Assembly: GCA_020310875.1 (NCBI GenBank)
Contig: CM035406.1
Coordinates: 219,463,363 to 219,527,362, forward strand
DNA: 64,000 bases
Reading direction: 5' to 3'
From: Ceratopteris richardii
Lineage: Eukaryota; Streptophyta; Polypodiopsida; Polypodiales; Pteridaceae
The position numbers and the translations under genes were made by a program. Numbering within the stretch: the first letter of the stretch is position 1; every line of letters starts with the position of its first letter. Below, one piece after another: positions 50,591-62,227 of this stretch. The notes under the pieces are model-generated. The model worked only from the letters and a program-made list of their open reading frames with translations, did not search any database and had not been told where the DNA came from.

Positions 50591-53500
50591 ATGGCCGAGG
50601 CAGGAACTAGCTCCCAGGCAGGCACCAGCCCCCAAATCATGGACATTGAAAGTCTTCCCATTGAAGAGGAATTGAAGGAACACCCAGTGGCATTGAGGGC
50701 ATTACACGCCATACCGATTTAGAATCCTCCACAGGGGCACACAATGCCGATCAGCAAAAACTCCCATTGGTTCATTGATGTGGCCGGATCTTTGGGTGAA
50801 GGCACTTACATGTGGGAGGCTGAGATAGAGTTCAACGGGCGATGGGGCAGATATCATTTTTTCACGAGGGAATTTGAGAGGCTTCAAAATGATGAAGGTC
50901 TGAAACCCATCTGGAAGAAGGCCGGACTCTACGACTATTTCAAGGCTCAGTTACCCAAGCCAGATTTTCTACGGTGTTCCTACTTAATTAGCACTCTGAC
51001 CCCTAGTAAAGAGAAAAGGGATATAGTACCTTCGTTCTACCATCACTTACCAGAGGTAATGAATTAAAGCGTTTCAAATTGACGAACAACTTGGTGAGGG
51101 AAGCTCTTGACATGAAAGGCATGTTATCCCCACCGAAAAAGAGACGATGGTCCCTGATAACATGAAAAACAGGAACCTGACTAAGCTCAAAGACATGGTA
51201 GCAATGACACCCACAATCGCCATCCACTTGCGAATGGTCATGCAACATTTTGCGTTCCCAGCTCAAGAGCGGTTCACCATGCCACCCAAGAAGATATGGT
51301 TCAGCCTATATTTGGCAGGTGCCTTCAATTTGATAATCAACATGCCGCATTGGATTATCGACCAAATCCACTTGGCACATCAACGGTGGTATAAAAAGCA
51401 AAAGTCTGTACTGTATGGATGCTGTGCCCTCACCAGGATTGTGTATAGATGTTTGGCTTATGATGTGCCAGTTCAAAGGGCATTAATTTGGACCAGGGTA
51501 CAGGAATTTCAACGTAGACTATCAACCGTAGGGCCTCCATCAAAGAAAATGAGAGGTGCAGTTCAGATGCCCTGTGCACAAGCCCATTGTGTGACACTGA
51601 CACTAGAGACAACTCCACGACTTCCGAGGCGTGTACAACCCTTCACTATCAGATTACCAAGACACAACACTGATGGACCGAATCTGGTGTTTCCACCTGT
51701 ACCAACCGACCTAGAGTTTCCTCACGGCTTCACATTAGAAGACCTAACTGACGAGGAGGTAGCCAGAATAATCGAGGCTATTAACGTGGAAGTCGAGGCA
51801 GAGCAAGCTAGTGGGCAACAAATTGCTACAGACCAACCCCATCCTAGACAACCAGGAGTAGTGGAAGTGGAGGATGAAGAAGAAGAAGAGCAGGAGGAGG
51901 AACGAGGTGGACAAACAGAAGAAGAAGAGCAGGAATATGAACAAGAAGTTCTACAGGAACTTGAGGGTGCCCCGGCTTATAGGAAGGAATTGAAAAAGCT
52001 GTATGATACCATCAACAAAGTTCAAGAACAGCACAAACTGTCCCTGGCAGCAGGAAAAGCCCTCATGAACCAAATCCTTGAAGAGGAAGGTGTGGACGAG
52101 CAATACCGAGAAACCCTTGATATGATTTCTGATGCGTTGGGGGTACCTGAGATGGTGCATACAACTCTTGCACACTCAAGAAGATCGGAGCGACGATACG
52201 ACATACGCCCCCTTGATCAAGAAAACAAATGAATATATTAGTATCAGAACCACAGGGCACCACATCCACAACCGCGGGCACAGCTCATATCATTCAGGAA
52301 ACTGAGGAAGCCCATACATCCAGTGCACCCCCATCACCCCCTTTACCACCCCTACCTCCAACTCCACCAACCTCACCTCCCACTACCAGTGTAACCACTA
52401 CTGTTACTGCCTCAGAGTCCACTGCCCATACCGAAGCACAGACTGTCAGTCAATCCACACAACCCATACACCCTATCACCACCTCACTTGTATACACTAC
52501 CACTAACACTGTAATTCTAACTGCAGCCACGAAAAACCTGTTCCCCCGATCACACTTCCTGGCGGTTCATATTCACAGCTACACACACCACTTTACACCT
52601 TCACCACCATCATTGCACCCACAATTCCCATGTTCACAATCACTCCCACGACTGCATCCACTTTTGACTTCATGGACATATCACCCACCTCCGCACCTCT
52701 CCCTCCCCCCATACGTCCTCAATCTCCCATTCCCCCACCACCAACTTCACCCTTTTCGAGCACAGCATACACGCTCCCATTCCCCTTTCCCTTCCCTTCT
52801 GCATTCAACACCTTTCCCGCATCCACTCCCATTAATAATGTATTTAATAATATGTACTAGTGTATGTCTCAACTACAACAGGACTACCAGCATCTGGATA
52901 ACCAGCATACGAGCCTCTTCCGAAGCCATGAAGCGCTACAAGCACGATTCATTGATTTAGAGAAGGAGAAGCGGATCTTACAATAGCAGTATGATTCATT
53001 GCAAGTGCAACATGACCAATTAGTTGCCAATCCACCCTAGTCAGACGCAGAAGAAAAGCAACAACTTGATGATCTGCTACACTCCCAAATAACAGAGAAT
53101 CTCAAGCTTCGACGCAACCTGGCCCTATTACGGAAACACATGTCTACAGCACTCGAGGAAAATAAGCGACTACAGAGACAGAACGAAGAAAACTTGGAAG
53201 CAGCAATGGAGGGTTCACCACAGGAAATCGACCTAGAGAAATTCAAGGCTATCCCATCTGAAAATATGCAAATCGTCTTGGAAACCCATGCCGACCTCCT
53301 GGAAGCCCATGCAACATTAGAAAGAGAGAGAGATGACTTATTAAAGCAACTGGCAACCCAGTAGGAGTCACCAAGCAAACTCACAACTGAAGCTGACACA
53401 TCTGAAGAAGTCGCAAAACTCAGAGCAGAATTAGAAGAACTACGAAATAGAATTCTACAATACGAGCGTCAACCCTCTCCCCTGGCGGAAACAGAACCTG

Positions 53501-54682
53501 AAGACTTAGTGCCAATTCAAGTGGAGGAGATCTTTGAAGACCCATATGTTCCCATGCCAACACTCGGAGGTAAGCAAACAGAAGAAGGCATGGACACGAT
53601 TGAGATAGAAGCGCCTGAATGGATGCAAAGGTTGGAGAAGGTTGCTACAACCCATGATGAGAGAGTTGCAGTTCAAATAGCATCTATGTCACGATTGGAA
53701 GAAGTCGTCATAAAATCGGATTACTTTAGAAACCTCTCCCATCATAGGTGGATTGGCACGTCTGATGATCTATATGTTCCATTCTGTGTATTAATGGCAT
53801 ATTACAATGCTGAAACCAAGCAACGCACAACAAAAGAACCAACCTTGGCGACACAGTTTGCACCGGATGATATCCCTGCAAGTGCCAAGCAAGGGAATAT
53901 ACATCAACCTACTTGGAGAATCCGCCTGCTTGAAACCTACCCTGAGATGGTACGCACGTGGAATAACATGCCTCTGTATATCAAGTATAATCCCTGCTAC
54001 TGCCCTGTCTTTCGAAGAAGGTCTTGGCCGGAGTACACAAAAACAGTTTTGACGGTTAAAGGATGTGAAAAGTGGTTAAATTATGTGTACCTAGCACCTC
54101 CTAATGGCCAACCCACAGTCAACTACATGATTTCAACCATCCGACACTGGGCAGTCCGGTTCAAGAATGTCCCAGATGTCATGGCATAGATGTGCCTAAA
54201 AATTTTTGAGCTCATGTTGATTACATTCAGGACATTTAAGAACATCAAAGAACCTCATCTTTCGGCTATTGGATTTAATGAAGGGAATCAAGACCTTGTC
54301 TATGACATGAGCACCACGCCCTCCATTAACGTCATCTATGCCTGGCATGCCCGTATAAAGTATCTACCTGCTTGCTTCAAATAGACGTTTGAAGAAATGT
54401 TTATCACGGGGTTCTGGGAATATCATTCAGAGATATTCATTCCCAGACCATCTCATCTATTACAGTTATTTGCCGTGGAACAAGCTCTCCATTAAGAAAA
54501 GCTACGTATACCACATCCAGAGGTTCCCGGGCCTATAGATTGGGATGCTCTACTCACTGACTTGGCCAAAGGGTTGAGAATTGCGGAACATCATTTAGCA
54601 AAAGATGTTGTGGAGTACTACATCCAACGACCCACCCAACAAGGGTCTGTTAGGGACGACAGACCCAAGAGAGGGGGGGGGG
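50591..54682 (+). pseudogene. A ORF-X homologue, decayed
   Basis: It starts MAEAGTSSQAG and follows B's ORF-X along its whole length. N-block: LPKPDFLRCSYLISTL, HFAFPAQERFT, GCCALTRIVYRCLAYDVPV. Helical block: APAYRKELKKLYDTI. Then an acidic Glu-rich run (about 51860-51950), a Pro-rich stretch, the coiled coil (ALEENKRLQRQNEENLEAA) and the C-block (SDYFRNLSHHR, YNPCYCPVFRRRSW, YDMSTTPSINVIYAWHAR). Roughly half of the aligned residues agree by eye, far fewer than in gag-pol. Stops at 50720, 51065, 53362, 54187, 54382 and others and at least two frameshifts disable it. No stop precedes the LTR. Confidence 0.88.
54671..54682 (+). other. A polypurine tract
   Basis: GAGGGGGGGGGG directly precedes the 3' LTR start TGTTAG. 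Confidence 0.88.
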
Positions 54683-55397
54683 TGTTAGCAGTAGTCAAGG
54701 AACTGAAGGACTAACAAGACAAGGAAGCCAACGAAGGGAGTCGGAGCGAAGAGAAGGTACAAGCAGACAGAGCAGTCAAAGAAGATCGGGCAAGTAGGCC
54801 ATTATTTTTTCAGGAAGCTAAAGCATATCAAAGAGGTGGACACATAAGGAGAAGGAGCAAGTAGGAAGCTCGAAGATGTGTATGTCAAATCGTTAGAGGA
54901 AATCCCTACAAGACTAGTGATTTTCATCACTAAAAGCCATTGTAAATACCATTTCATATTTTTGCAGCTCCATTTTGTGCAAGCCAAGGAGTCCTTGAGC
55001 TTGAGGAGCATTAGAAGTAGCTACCTACCAGTTTTCATAATTTTTAGACTCCATTTGAGCCTTCAAATGGGGCCTAGAACCTAATTTTTAACTAGGCCGG
55101 ACACTAGGTCTGGACACGACCAAAACCTAGTAAAAAACTATAAATAGAGCTAGAGAGCTCATTTTTGAGGTTAGCTTGTAATAGAGTTGAACTTGTATGA
55201 GCATTTTGGAAGTAATCTAAAGAACTCCATTGCTTCTCTCTCTTTGTCTTACCTTGTGTGCGTGTGTGTGTATGTGTGTGCATGTTGGTGTGCTTCTCAC
55301 TCACACATTTGTGCCTTCACTTGCTCGAGGTCTTCATACCATCCTCACGTCTTCCCGGATTGACATTAAAGGAGGTGCTACTCATCACTGAGCTACA
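54683..55397 (+). repeat. A 3' LTR
   Basis: 715 bp, matching 23848-24562. A TATA box CTATAAATA lies at 55138-55146. The target duplication CCATA follows at 55398-55402. Confidence 0.95.
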
Positions 55398-55402
55398 CCA
55401 TA

Positions 55403-56218
55403 GTAGCTGCTTGGGAGCTTTGAACTACTAGTGTCCCCATATTGTTTTGCTACGTGATTTGGTCTTGTAAGCTTTTTATCATTTCATCTTTCTCTTTTAG
55501 CTGTTCCCTTGCTGTTGTAAGCTCTTCATCGCTTTGTTTTTTGCTTTCTCCTAATATGGCCATCTGATCTGCATCCTCGTTGCATTGTTCAATGTAGCAA
55601 GCTTCAGCTGCTTTCCATCTCTTCCTTAACTCATTCGTATCATACATATATTTTTGCTCCCATTCATTGCATAACTCTTGTTCTTGCTTTAGCTGATCTG
55701 CATACTTAGCTATCTGAGCTTCTACTTCCTGTGTAGTATTTTGTTGACTTTCTCGTACCTCCACTAGTTGATTTAACAGAATTGCATTCATTAATTCTTT
55801 ATTTTGGTTCCTCAGATTATCAGCCTCATCCATGTATACCTTGATTTGAATTTCTAAGATTTTGCTTCTATTTATCACATGTGCCTTTTCGTCCTCACTA
55901 GCTTCATACTTTCTATCAACTTCCTTAAGTTGATCTTGCATCTTTTGATTTTCTTCAATGAGTAGGTTGCATTTTTCCATAGCTTCATTTGTCTCCCGTT
56001 CTTTAGTTGCAAGTGCCTATTGAACTTGTAATACATGTGCAGATAGCTCTTCACTTAAGGCTTTGAATCGATTTTTCTCCACTAATGCCTTTTCATAATC
56101 ACTATCTACTTCCACGAGTTGTTGTTGAGTGACCATGGCTATCTGGATCATTTGTTTTACCACTGGATTGATCTGTGCCACATCTACATTTAGCCATGTT
56201 TTTGGTATGCTTGGTTCT
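55403..56218 (-). pseudogene. H (5' part): coiled-coil pseudo-ORF
   Basis: The minus-strand frame contains PKTWLNVDVAQINPVV, then long heptad-rich helices (KALVEKNRFKALSEELS, ENQKMQDQLKEVDRKYEA, EEVDNL-like and KQEQELCNEWEQKY). Two in-frame TAG codons (about 56019 and 55450) interrupt it, both explicable as CAG to TAG. It continues in frame into 23847-23574 once A is removed. The upstream end is fused to Copia C's RT at 56218/56219. The family is not recognised; composition suggests a coiled-coil structural or scaffold-like protein. Confidence 0.6.
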
Positions 56219-56669
56219 TTGCCTATATGTATATCTTTTCCATGCCATTGGCATCACTACCTGTCAAGATGATGTCATCAACTTACACACATAAATATAT
56301 AATCTTTGAGTTACTTCTCTTGACAAATAGAGAAGAATCTACTTTGCTCATCATGAATCCTTGATCTTGAAGATATGTAGTTAACCTATGGCTCCATGCC
56401 CTAGGTGCTTGCTTCAAACCATAAAGAGCTTTGTTCAATTTGCACACATAATTTACCTTTCTTGGGTCTTCATAACTAGGAGGTTGAGCCATGTAAACCT
56501 CCTCTGAAATCCAACCATTTAGAAAAGCATTTTTCACATCCAATTGATACATATTCCAATTCCTAGATGCAACCACACTTACCAATACCTTGATGGTTGG
56601 CATTTTAGCTACATATGAAAATTTCTTTTCATAATCAACTCCTTGGGTTTGTGCAAAACCCTTAGACAC
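56219..56669 (-). pseudogene. C Copia RT N-terminal half
   Basis: Motifs KMPTIKVLVSVVASRNW, YQLDVKNAFLNGWI, YGLKQAPRAWS. The active site reads stop-V-D-D, with TAA at the Tyr codon near 56285, the same position and codon as in E1. Truncated after TGSDANG. Confidence 0.9.
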
Positions 56670-56681
56670 AAGTCTAGATTT

Positions 56682-58178
56682 TTACCTGTTTATAGATCCA
56701 TCTGAGTTCCTCTTGATTTTGTAAATCCATCTAGAACCAATTACCTTCATTGATGCCTTCTTGGGTACTAGCTCCCAAGTATCATTCTCTTGGAGTGCTT
56801 CTATTTCTTCATCCCTAGCCTCCTTCCATTCTGCCTTGGCAATTGTTTCTTCATATGAAGAAGGTTCCTCAAGTGATAAATCTTTAGCAAGATAAATTGA
56901 ATGCTTAGTAACTAATGAAGTATCATACCCATATCTGATTGGCTTCTTACTCTCCCTTTGTGATCTCCTTAGAGCTTGATTGGATGATTCAGGTAAGTCT
57001 TCCAACCTCTTCATCTTGGCCTTGGCCTTTGATTTCCATGCTTTGAACTCTTCTAGGTTGATGGTGTCCTCATCATCTGAGTTGATGTCTTCAATTGTGC
57101 TTGGCTCCTCCTTGGTGAGGCTTGGAAATTCTTCTTCCAAGTCATTTGGCAACTTGACCTTCCTGCATTCACTTTCAAACCAAGAGTCATTCTCATCAAA
57201 CACAACATCTCTACTGACCATAAATCTTTTGTTGGATGGATTATAAAACGTGTATCCTTTCTGATTTAAATCATACCCTATGAAGATGCACTTCTTTGCC
57301 TTAGGGTCTAGCTTACCTCTGATTTGAGATGGAACATGCACATAGGCAACACATCCAAATATTCTACAATGATCAAGTGATGGCCTTCTACCATGCCATG
57401 CTTCATATGGGGTCATCCCATCAAGTGATTTGGATGGCAACCTGTTAATAAGATAAGTGGCACTAGATACACTTTCTACCCACAAATAATTTGGCAATTT
57501 ATTTTCATTAAGCATTGATCTAGCTGCTTCCACAATCAACCTATTTCTCCTCTCTGCTACCCCATTTTGTTTAGGGGTAATAATCTCCCTTGTAGTAATC
57601 TCCCTTTTGATACCTCTGTCCTACAAAAATGCATCAAATTCATTGGAGAAGTACTCACTTCCTCCATCTGACCTTATCCTCTTTAGACTTCTTCCTGTTT
57701 GATTTTCCACAAGTGCAAGATATTTTTTGAAACAACTGAACACTTCATCTTTATGTTTCATAAAGTACAAGATAGTCCACCTACTGAAATCATCAATGAA
57801 TGACACATAATACCTTGAGCTTGAAATTGAAGGGTCCTTGCTTGGTCCCCACACATCTATGTAATCTTCATGCATGTAGCCTTTCTTTGTAAAGGGTAAC
57901 CTGTGTGATTTACCAAACTGATAAGCACCACATTTATAGATCATGTGTTGCTTGGATACATTAGGTATCCCAAGCACACATTGATCTCTACATATCTGCT
58001 TCAAGGTTCTCTCACCAATGTGCCCTAATCTTTTGTGCCAAATCTCAAGCTCAGATAATGTTTGATCCTTATAATTATAAAGTGCAATGTTTCTAGTGTC
58101 CTCAAGCTCAAATGTAAATAATCTACCTGTTTTCTCTCCCTTGGAAGTTCTCCTGAATCCATGTTGGGGTTCCTCCAC
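56682..58178 (-). pseudogene. C Copia GAG-pre-integrase and integrase
   Basis: WHKRLGHIGERTLKQ and YKCGAYQFGKSHR (second knuckle Cys changed to Tyr) precede YIDVWGP, IRSDGGSEY and GVAERRN, the DDE triad. A short deletion removes residues before YIDVWG that E1 has. A TAG at 57621 lies between DAFL and DRGIKRE, where E1 has TAA. The C-terminal part has MTPYEAWHGRRPS, FIGYDLNQKGYTFYN and the start of the RT linker (WELVPKKASMKVIG). Confidence 0.9.
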
Positions 58179-58205
58179 AAAGGCTCCATACTTGTTGAAC
58201 CTAAC

Positions 58206-58743
58206 CTACAAACCCTTTTCCACTATCTGTCCAACACTCGTCAGATTCTTGGTGATAGTAGGTACATAAAGAACCTTTCTCAATAGATTTCTATTCCCAT
58301 CAGAAGTTTTGATATTTCCTACCTTGGACACTGAATGCTTGGTGTCATCACTTGTCTGCACTTGGTGCTTTTCCTTGGGTTCCTCAAGATAAGAAAGAAG
58401 AGCTACATTGCGTGCTACATGGTTTGAACAACCTGAGTCAATGTAGAAGAGGTTCTCATCATTCATACCTTGTTTTGAAGTCATATTCATAATGAGAAGG
58501 GAATCCTCTTGATCCTCTATATAATTTTCGAAGTCTTTTCTTGATTTGTATCCTCCTTGAATATTGTTGTTGTAGTAGCCATGGTTGTAGCCTTGATTAT
58601 GGTTGAATCTTCCTCTTGATTGTGAGTAGCCACCTCTTTGATATCCTCTTCCTCTCTGATTCTTGAAGTTCCTATAGCACTCATCTGTAGTGTGATTAGA
58701 CAGTCCACATATATTGCATGGGGAAGAGTTGAAAGGTCTCCCC
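58206..58743 (-). pseudogene. C Copia gag C-terminus and protease
   Basis: The canonical knuckle CNICGLSNHTTDEC and a Gly/Arg/Tyr/Asn-rich stretch lead into FYIDSGCSNHVARN and VLYVPTITKNLTSVG. The frame ends in TAG at 58206. Upstream gag is missing because G begins here. Confidence 0.88.
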
Positions 58744-59821
58744 TGTTGGAATATCAAGCTTACACTATGCTTGAGGTGGATTTGATCTACATCAAAGGCT
58801 ATCGCATCGAAAGAATATCCGTTGGAGAGTTCTTTCTCTTATGCTCATTTATTGTATTTTTTTGAGAGATTTTTGATGGTTCATTTACCATTGTAAAAGC
58901 CTTGAGCTTTACACATGTAAAGGTAGAAAGATAAAGCCCAAATCCCACGAATTTGTGGTGGTTGAAGTTGCATTCAATCAAGCAATCAATCACCTAAAAG
59001 TAGATCAAACTAGATCTTCACTTTTCCTAGATTGTAGGAAAGTGAATTGATTCCCTCCAATAACAATTCCCACCTTCATTTGAATTCAAACTTCACTTGT
59101 AGAAGTCGCGGAACACTCCTAGATTCTACAAAATACTTGAAATCACTTGTACATTACATCGAAGCAATATACATACACTTGTGACCATCATTGTCTTGCT
59201 CCTTCAATTCTCTACATCATCTTCTTCACCAATAGTAATCTTGCAGAGGCTACTGCTCTCTCTCTAGAGCTCCAAATTGAGTGCAAGATGGCTCATTGGA
59301 AAGGTATTAGTGTCTAGTTTATTCCTATAAATGTTCATAGCATTTAATTCATTAGATTAGGAGAAATCTAAGTTTTGTTTTCTCGCGGTCAATCTCTATG
59401 TATTCCTGAAAACTCGGAAGTACCACCGGTGAATGTCTCATTCATTCCTATAGCATATTTTGCTTATTCCTTATAATTTTGTGCATTCTATACACTCAAC
59501 CCTATGTGTATCACTCCCATAAAAGGATTTTTTCTAATTGTAATCACAGTGGTTGCTATGGGCATTTGAAGTTCATTGTCTCTTCCATAAATAGTAAGTT
59601 TTTTGAGCTAGTCGACCCTTGAACCTATCTGTTTTGTATCGACTCATTCTCCTTGATGCTCCAAAGTATGTAGTGTGTTTCTTTGCACTTATCACATGCT
59701 TATAAGGTCTATTTGAGTCTCCATAAGCTCAAGGGCTGGTCTTGTGCCGGTTGGCTAGACCAAACTTTGTCGCTTCGAAACACACTTTTCTACATTCTAC
59801 AAGCTTCTCCAAGTTCTTTCA
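58744..59821 (+). repeat. G 5' LTR
   Basis: It runs from TGTTGGAATATC at the junction with C to TTTCA next to the PBS, 1,078 bp. A TATA-like CCTATAAATG lies at 59324-59333. Confidence 0.85.
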
Positions 59822-59822
59822 G

Positions 59823-59834
59823 TGGTATCAGAGC
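59823..59834 (+). other. G primer-binding site
   Basis: TGGTATCAGAGC, a perfect initiator tRNA-Met complement, lies one base after the LTR. Confidence 0.9.
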
Positions 59835-59843
59835 TAGATCAAG

Positions 59844-60446
59844 ATGGGTGATGGATTTCCCTCAATGATCGAGAAGCTTGATCGACAGAACTACACGGAT
59901 TGGCAAATCAGGATGGGGGCCTATTTGCAAGGTAGAAATCTTTATGGAATCGTAGCAGGTGATGAAGCTATGCCTATTCCAAGATCCAAAGGAGGACCTA
60001 CACAAGAGGAGATAGATAAGCTCACACTTTGGTGTGCAAGGGATGCTCAAGCAAGGTCGTACATACTAAAATCTATCTCTGACTTTCTATTACCACATAT
60101 TAGAGGATGCAAGACATCTCAAGAGACTTGGGATGCCCTCGAGACTTTCTTTTCTGCTAGTACCAAAGCAAGAAAGAATCATCTTTGGAACGAGTTCAAC
60201 CAAATGAAGAAGACACCTAAACAAACCATCACGGAGTTTGTTACCAAGGTCAAGGAGGTTGTGGATCAGTTAGCATCCATTGGAGAGATGATTGAAGAAG
60301 AGGTCATCATGAGGCAAATTCTCAACGACATTCGAACTGATAAGCAATGGCAATCCTTCACGATGGCTTATGATCATCATGGATGTGCAAACTCCAGACT
60401 TCAACATCTTTCTAGGACAACTCTTCAATCAAGAAGCCAACAATAG
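59844..60446 (+). pseudogene. G Copia gag N-terminal part
   Basis: MGDGFPSMIEKLDRQNYTDW starts ten bases after the PBS. The UBN2-type gag core runs through QETWDALETFF, MKKTPKQTITEFVTKV and MRQILNDIRTDKQW. A single-base insertion near 60378 shifts the frame; coding sense continues in the frame of the next entry. Confidence 0.92.
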
Positions 60447-61092
60447 CATAAAGGAAGGTAACTCTTATCATGGTAATTCAAATACTGCTCTATATGCAGA
60501 TAAGAAGGATAAGAAGCAAAAAGGCAAGAAGAAGAAAGAAGATGAAGAAGAGACTTCTCAAGCCAACTTTGCAAGCAAGAGCAAGTGGAAAGGGAAGAAG
60601 AAAGGAACAAAGCAAGACAAAGCCAAAGGTCAGAATGTTCAACCTTGTGCCATATGCGATAAGACCAACCACATCGCTCAGAATTGCTGGTTCAATGGGA
60701 AGACCCAAAAAGGCAGTGGAAGAGGTGGATATGGCAGCAATAGAGGCAGCGGTGGACATAACTTAAACAATAACAATAGAGGCTATAATAGAAGGGACTA
60801 CAACAATTATTCAGAAGATCAACCACATGAAGACTCATTGCTTCTCATGAATCTAAGCCACAAAGAAGGTAAAGAAGATGATCATTTGTTCTACATAGAT
60901 TCAGGATGTTCGAATCATGTTGTAGGCAACATTGCTCTTCTATCTGACTTGGAAAGTCCAAAGCATAGACATGAAGTGCAAACAGGGGATGACACAAAGC
61001 ACAATGTGGAGAAGATTGGTAATGTCAAAGCTTCCAATGGCAGGATAAACATTCTGAGTAAGGTTCTCTATGTACCCACTATCACTAAAAAC
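60370..61092 (+). pseudogene. G Copia gag C-terminus and protease, truncated
   Basis: MDVQTPDFNIFLGQLF continues gag after the frameshift. A Lys-rich segment (KKDKKQKGKKKK), zinc knuckle CAICDKTNHIAQNC and a Gly/Arg/Asn-rich tail follow. The protease FYIDSGCSNHVVGN and VLYVPTITKN then run to 61092. Beyond this the open frame reads into F's LTR. Confidence 0.92.
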
Positions 61093-62212
61093 TGTTGCGG
61101 ACACGACAAAGACTCGAACCTTGTCAAGCCTGCGGAAATCGCCGCGCCACTGAAGGTTGGCTAAGCTACAGTGATATTAGAACACCTCCATAATCAGCAG
61201 TAGCTTAGCAACGTTACTGTCACTCAAACATATAAGACTGCGTTTTGAATTTACCAAAAAAAATTCCACTAGAACTTCACTGGACTGTCACCAGACTGTC
61301 ACTGTAATTATACCGAAATCTTACCGGAATCAACTGCAATTTTATTTGTAATCACTTCAAGTGAATATACAAGAAGTAAGGAGGTGATGCGTGAACTTCC
61401 TTTACTGAATGAACTCTTTCTGAAGTTTAAGGAAAAACTTCACTGGTTCAGAATGTCTCTTTTCGGTCAGACTTTGTACTGTGCGTACATATCCATTTCA
61501 CAGAAATCTTTGATGAACTGATAGTAGAGATGTCTAGCTATAAGATAAGCTATCTCTCATACAAAACTTTAATTGATTCTGCGAGATATACTTCATTGTT
61601 CTACCGGAAAACACGTTTATTGAGAAAACTGTAACTGACTGAAAAATACATTTACTGAACAAACTGTAACTGTTAACTGACTTTATACCGTAACATGAAA
61701 ATACTCAGATTTCTTCACATACGAAGAATGTAGCAAAACTTCCACATGAACATGTGTTTTCTATTAGAGAAGATGTGTACAAACTAGCTTGGCCTCTTCT
61801 TGCTCAAGCTATGGAAACTCTCCTACACTGAGTAGTTTCTTCTTACCATCTCTCTCAGATGAATTTCTGACATTTCAAATTTCTGTTATTCATCTTTACA
61901 TACGCAATCTCTGGCGTCTTCTAAACCTATTCTTGATTTCTATATGTGCTCTATTTGCACTACGCGCTCTTCTCACGCACGCTCTTGTTCTCTCTCTTTT
62001 TCTGTTCTCGTCTCTCTTTATATACAATTTTGATCCGGTGTAACAAACTCTAACAAACTCTAATTTTGGAAGCTTCTACGCTGTACATTACGGTCGTGAA
62101 CTTGTTCCTTCACTATGGCTTTGATTTTCTGATTACTTTGATTCTGCTTCTCTTTATCTTTCTTTATCTTTATGTCTGTCTGTATGTCAAATTCGTGAGT
62201 GATTCTTCAACA
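61093..62212 (-). repeat. F 3' LTR
   Basis: It is bounded by TGTTGCGG and TCAACA, 1,120 bp. A TATA-like GTATATAAAG lies on the minus strand at 62016-62025. It lacks the palindrome array of the related E2 LTR. Confidence 0.88.
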
Positions 62213-62223
62213 ACTCCCCCTCA
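62213..62223 (-). other. F polypurine tract
   Basis: The minus strand TGAGGGGGAGT lies directly before the LTR start TGTTGAAG. Confidence 0.88.
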
Positions 62224-62227
62224 ATCA

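Larger units (their letters stand above)
23848..55397 (+). mobile_element. A: Tat/Athila-like Gypsy retrotransposon, host of nested element B
   Basis: Two 715-bp LTRs (TGTTAG...GCTACA) are flanked by CCATA at 23843-23847 and 55398-55402. Without B and its target duplication the element is about 15.1 kb. Order: 5' LTR, tRNA-Asp type PBS, long 5' UTR with a CG-rich repeat array, gag, [B insertion], pol pieces, second protease, ORF-X, PPT, 3' LTR. Pol lacks the first protease motif and the entire RT, the integrase Glu is changed to Lys, and numerous nonsense codons and frameshifts occur. It is therefore defective by itself. Confidence 0.95.
56219..58743 (-). mobile_element. C: Copia retrotransposon fragment (gag end to RT)
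   Basis: Minus-strand Copia sequence from the zinc knuckle through protease, integrase and the first half of RT. The right end is cut by element G (LTR start at 58744). The left end breaks off inside RT just after the active site and joins H. Neither LTR is present. It is related to E1, but clearly diverged. Confidence 0.9.
58744..61092 (+). mobile_element. G: Copia retrotransposon, 5' part
   Basis: 5' LTR, PBS, gag and protease in plus orientation, inserted into C. It is cut within the protease (after PTITKN) by element F at 61093. The remaining domains and 3' LTR lie beyond the window if present. The gag is similar to E1's. Confidence 0.92.
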
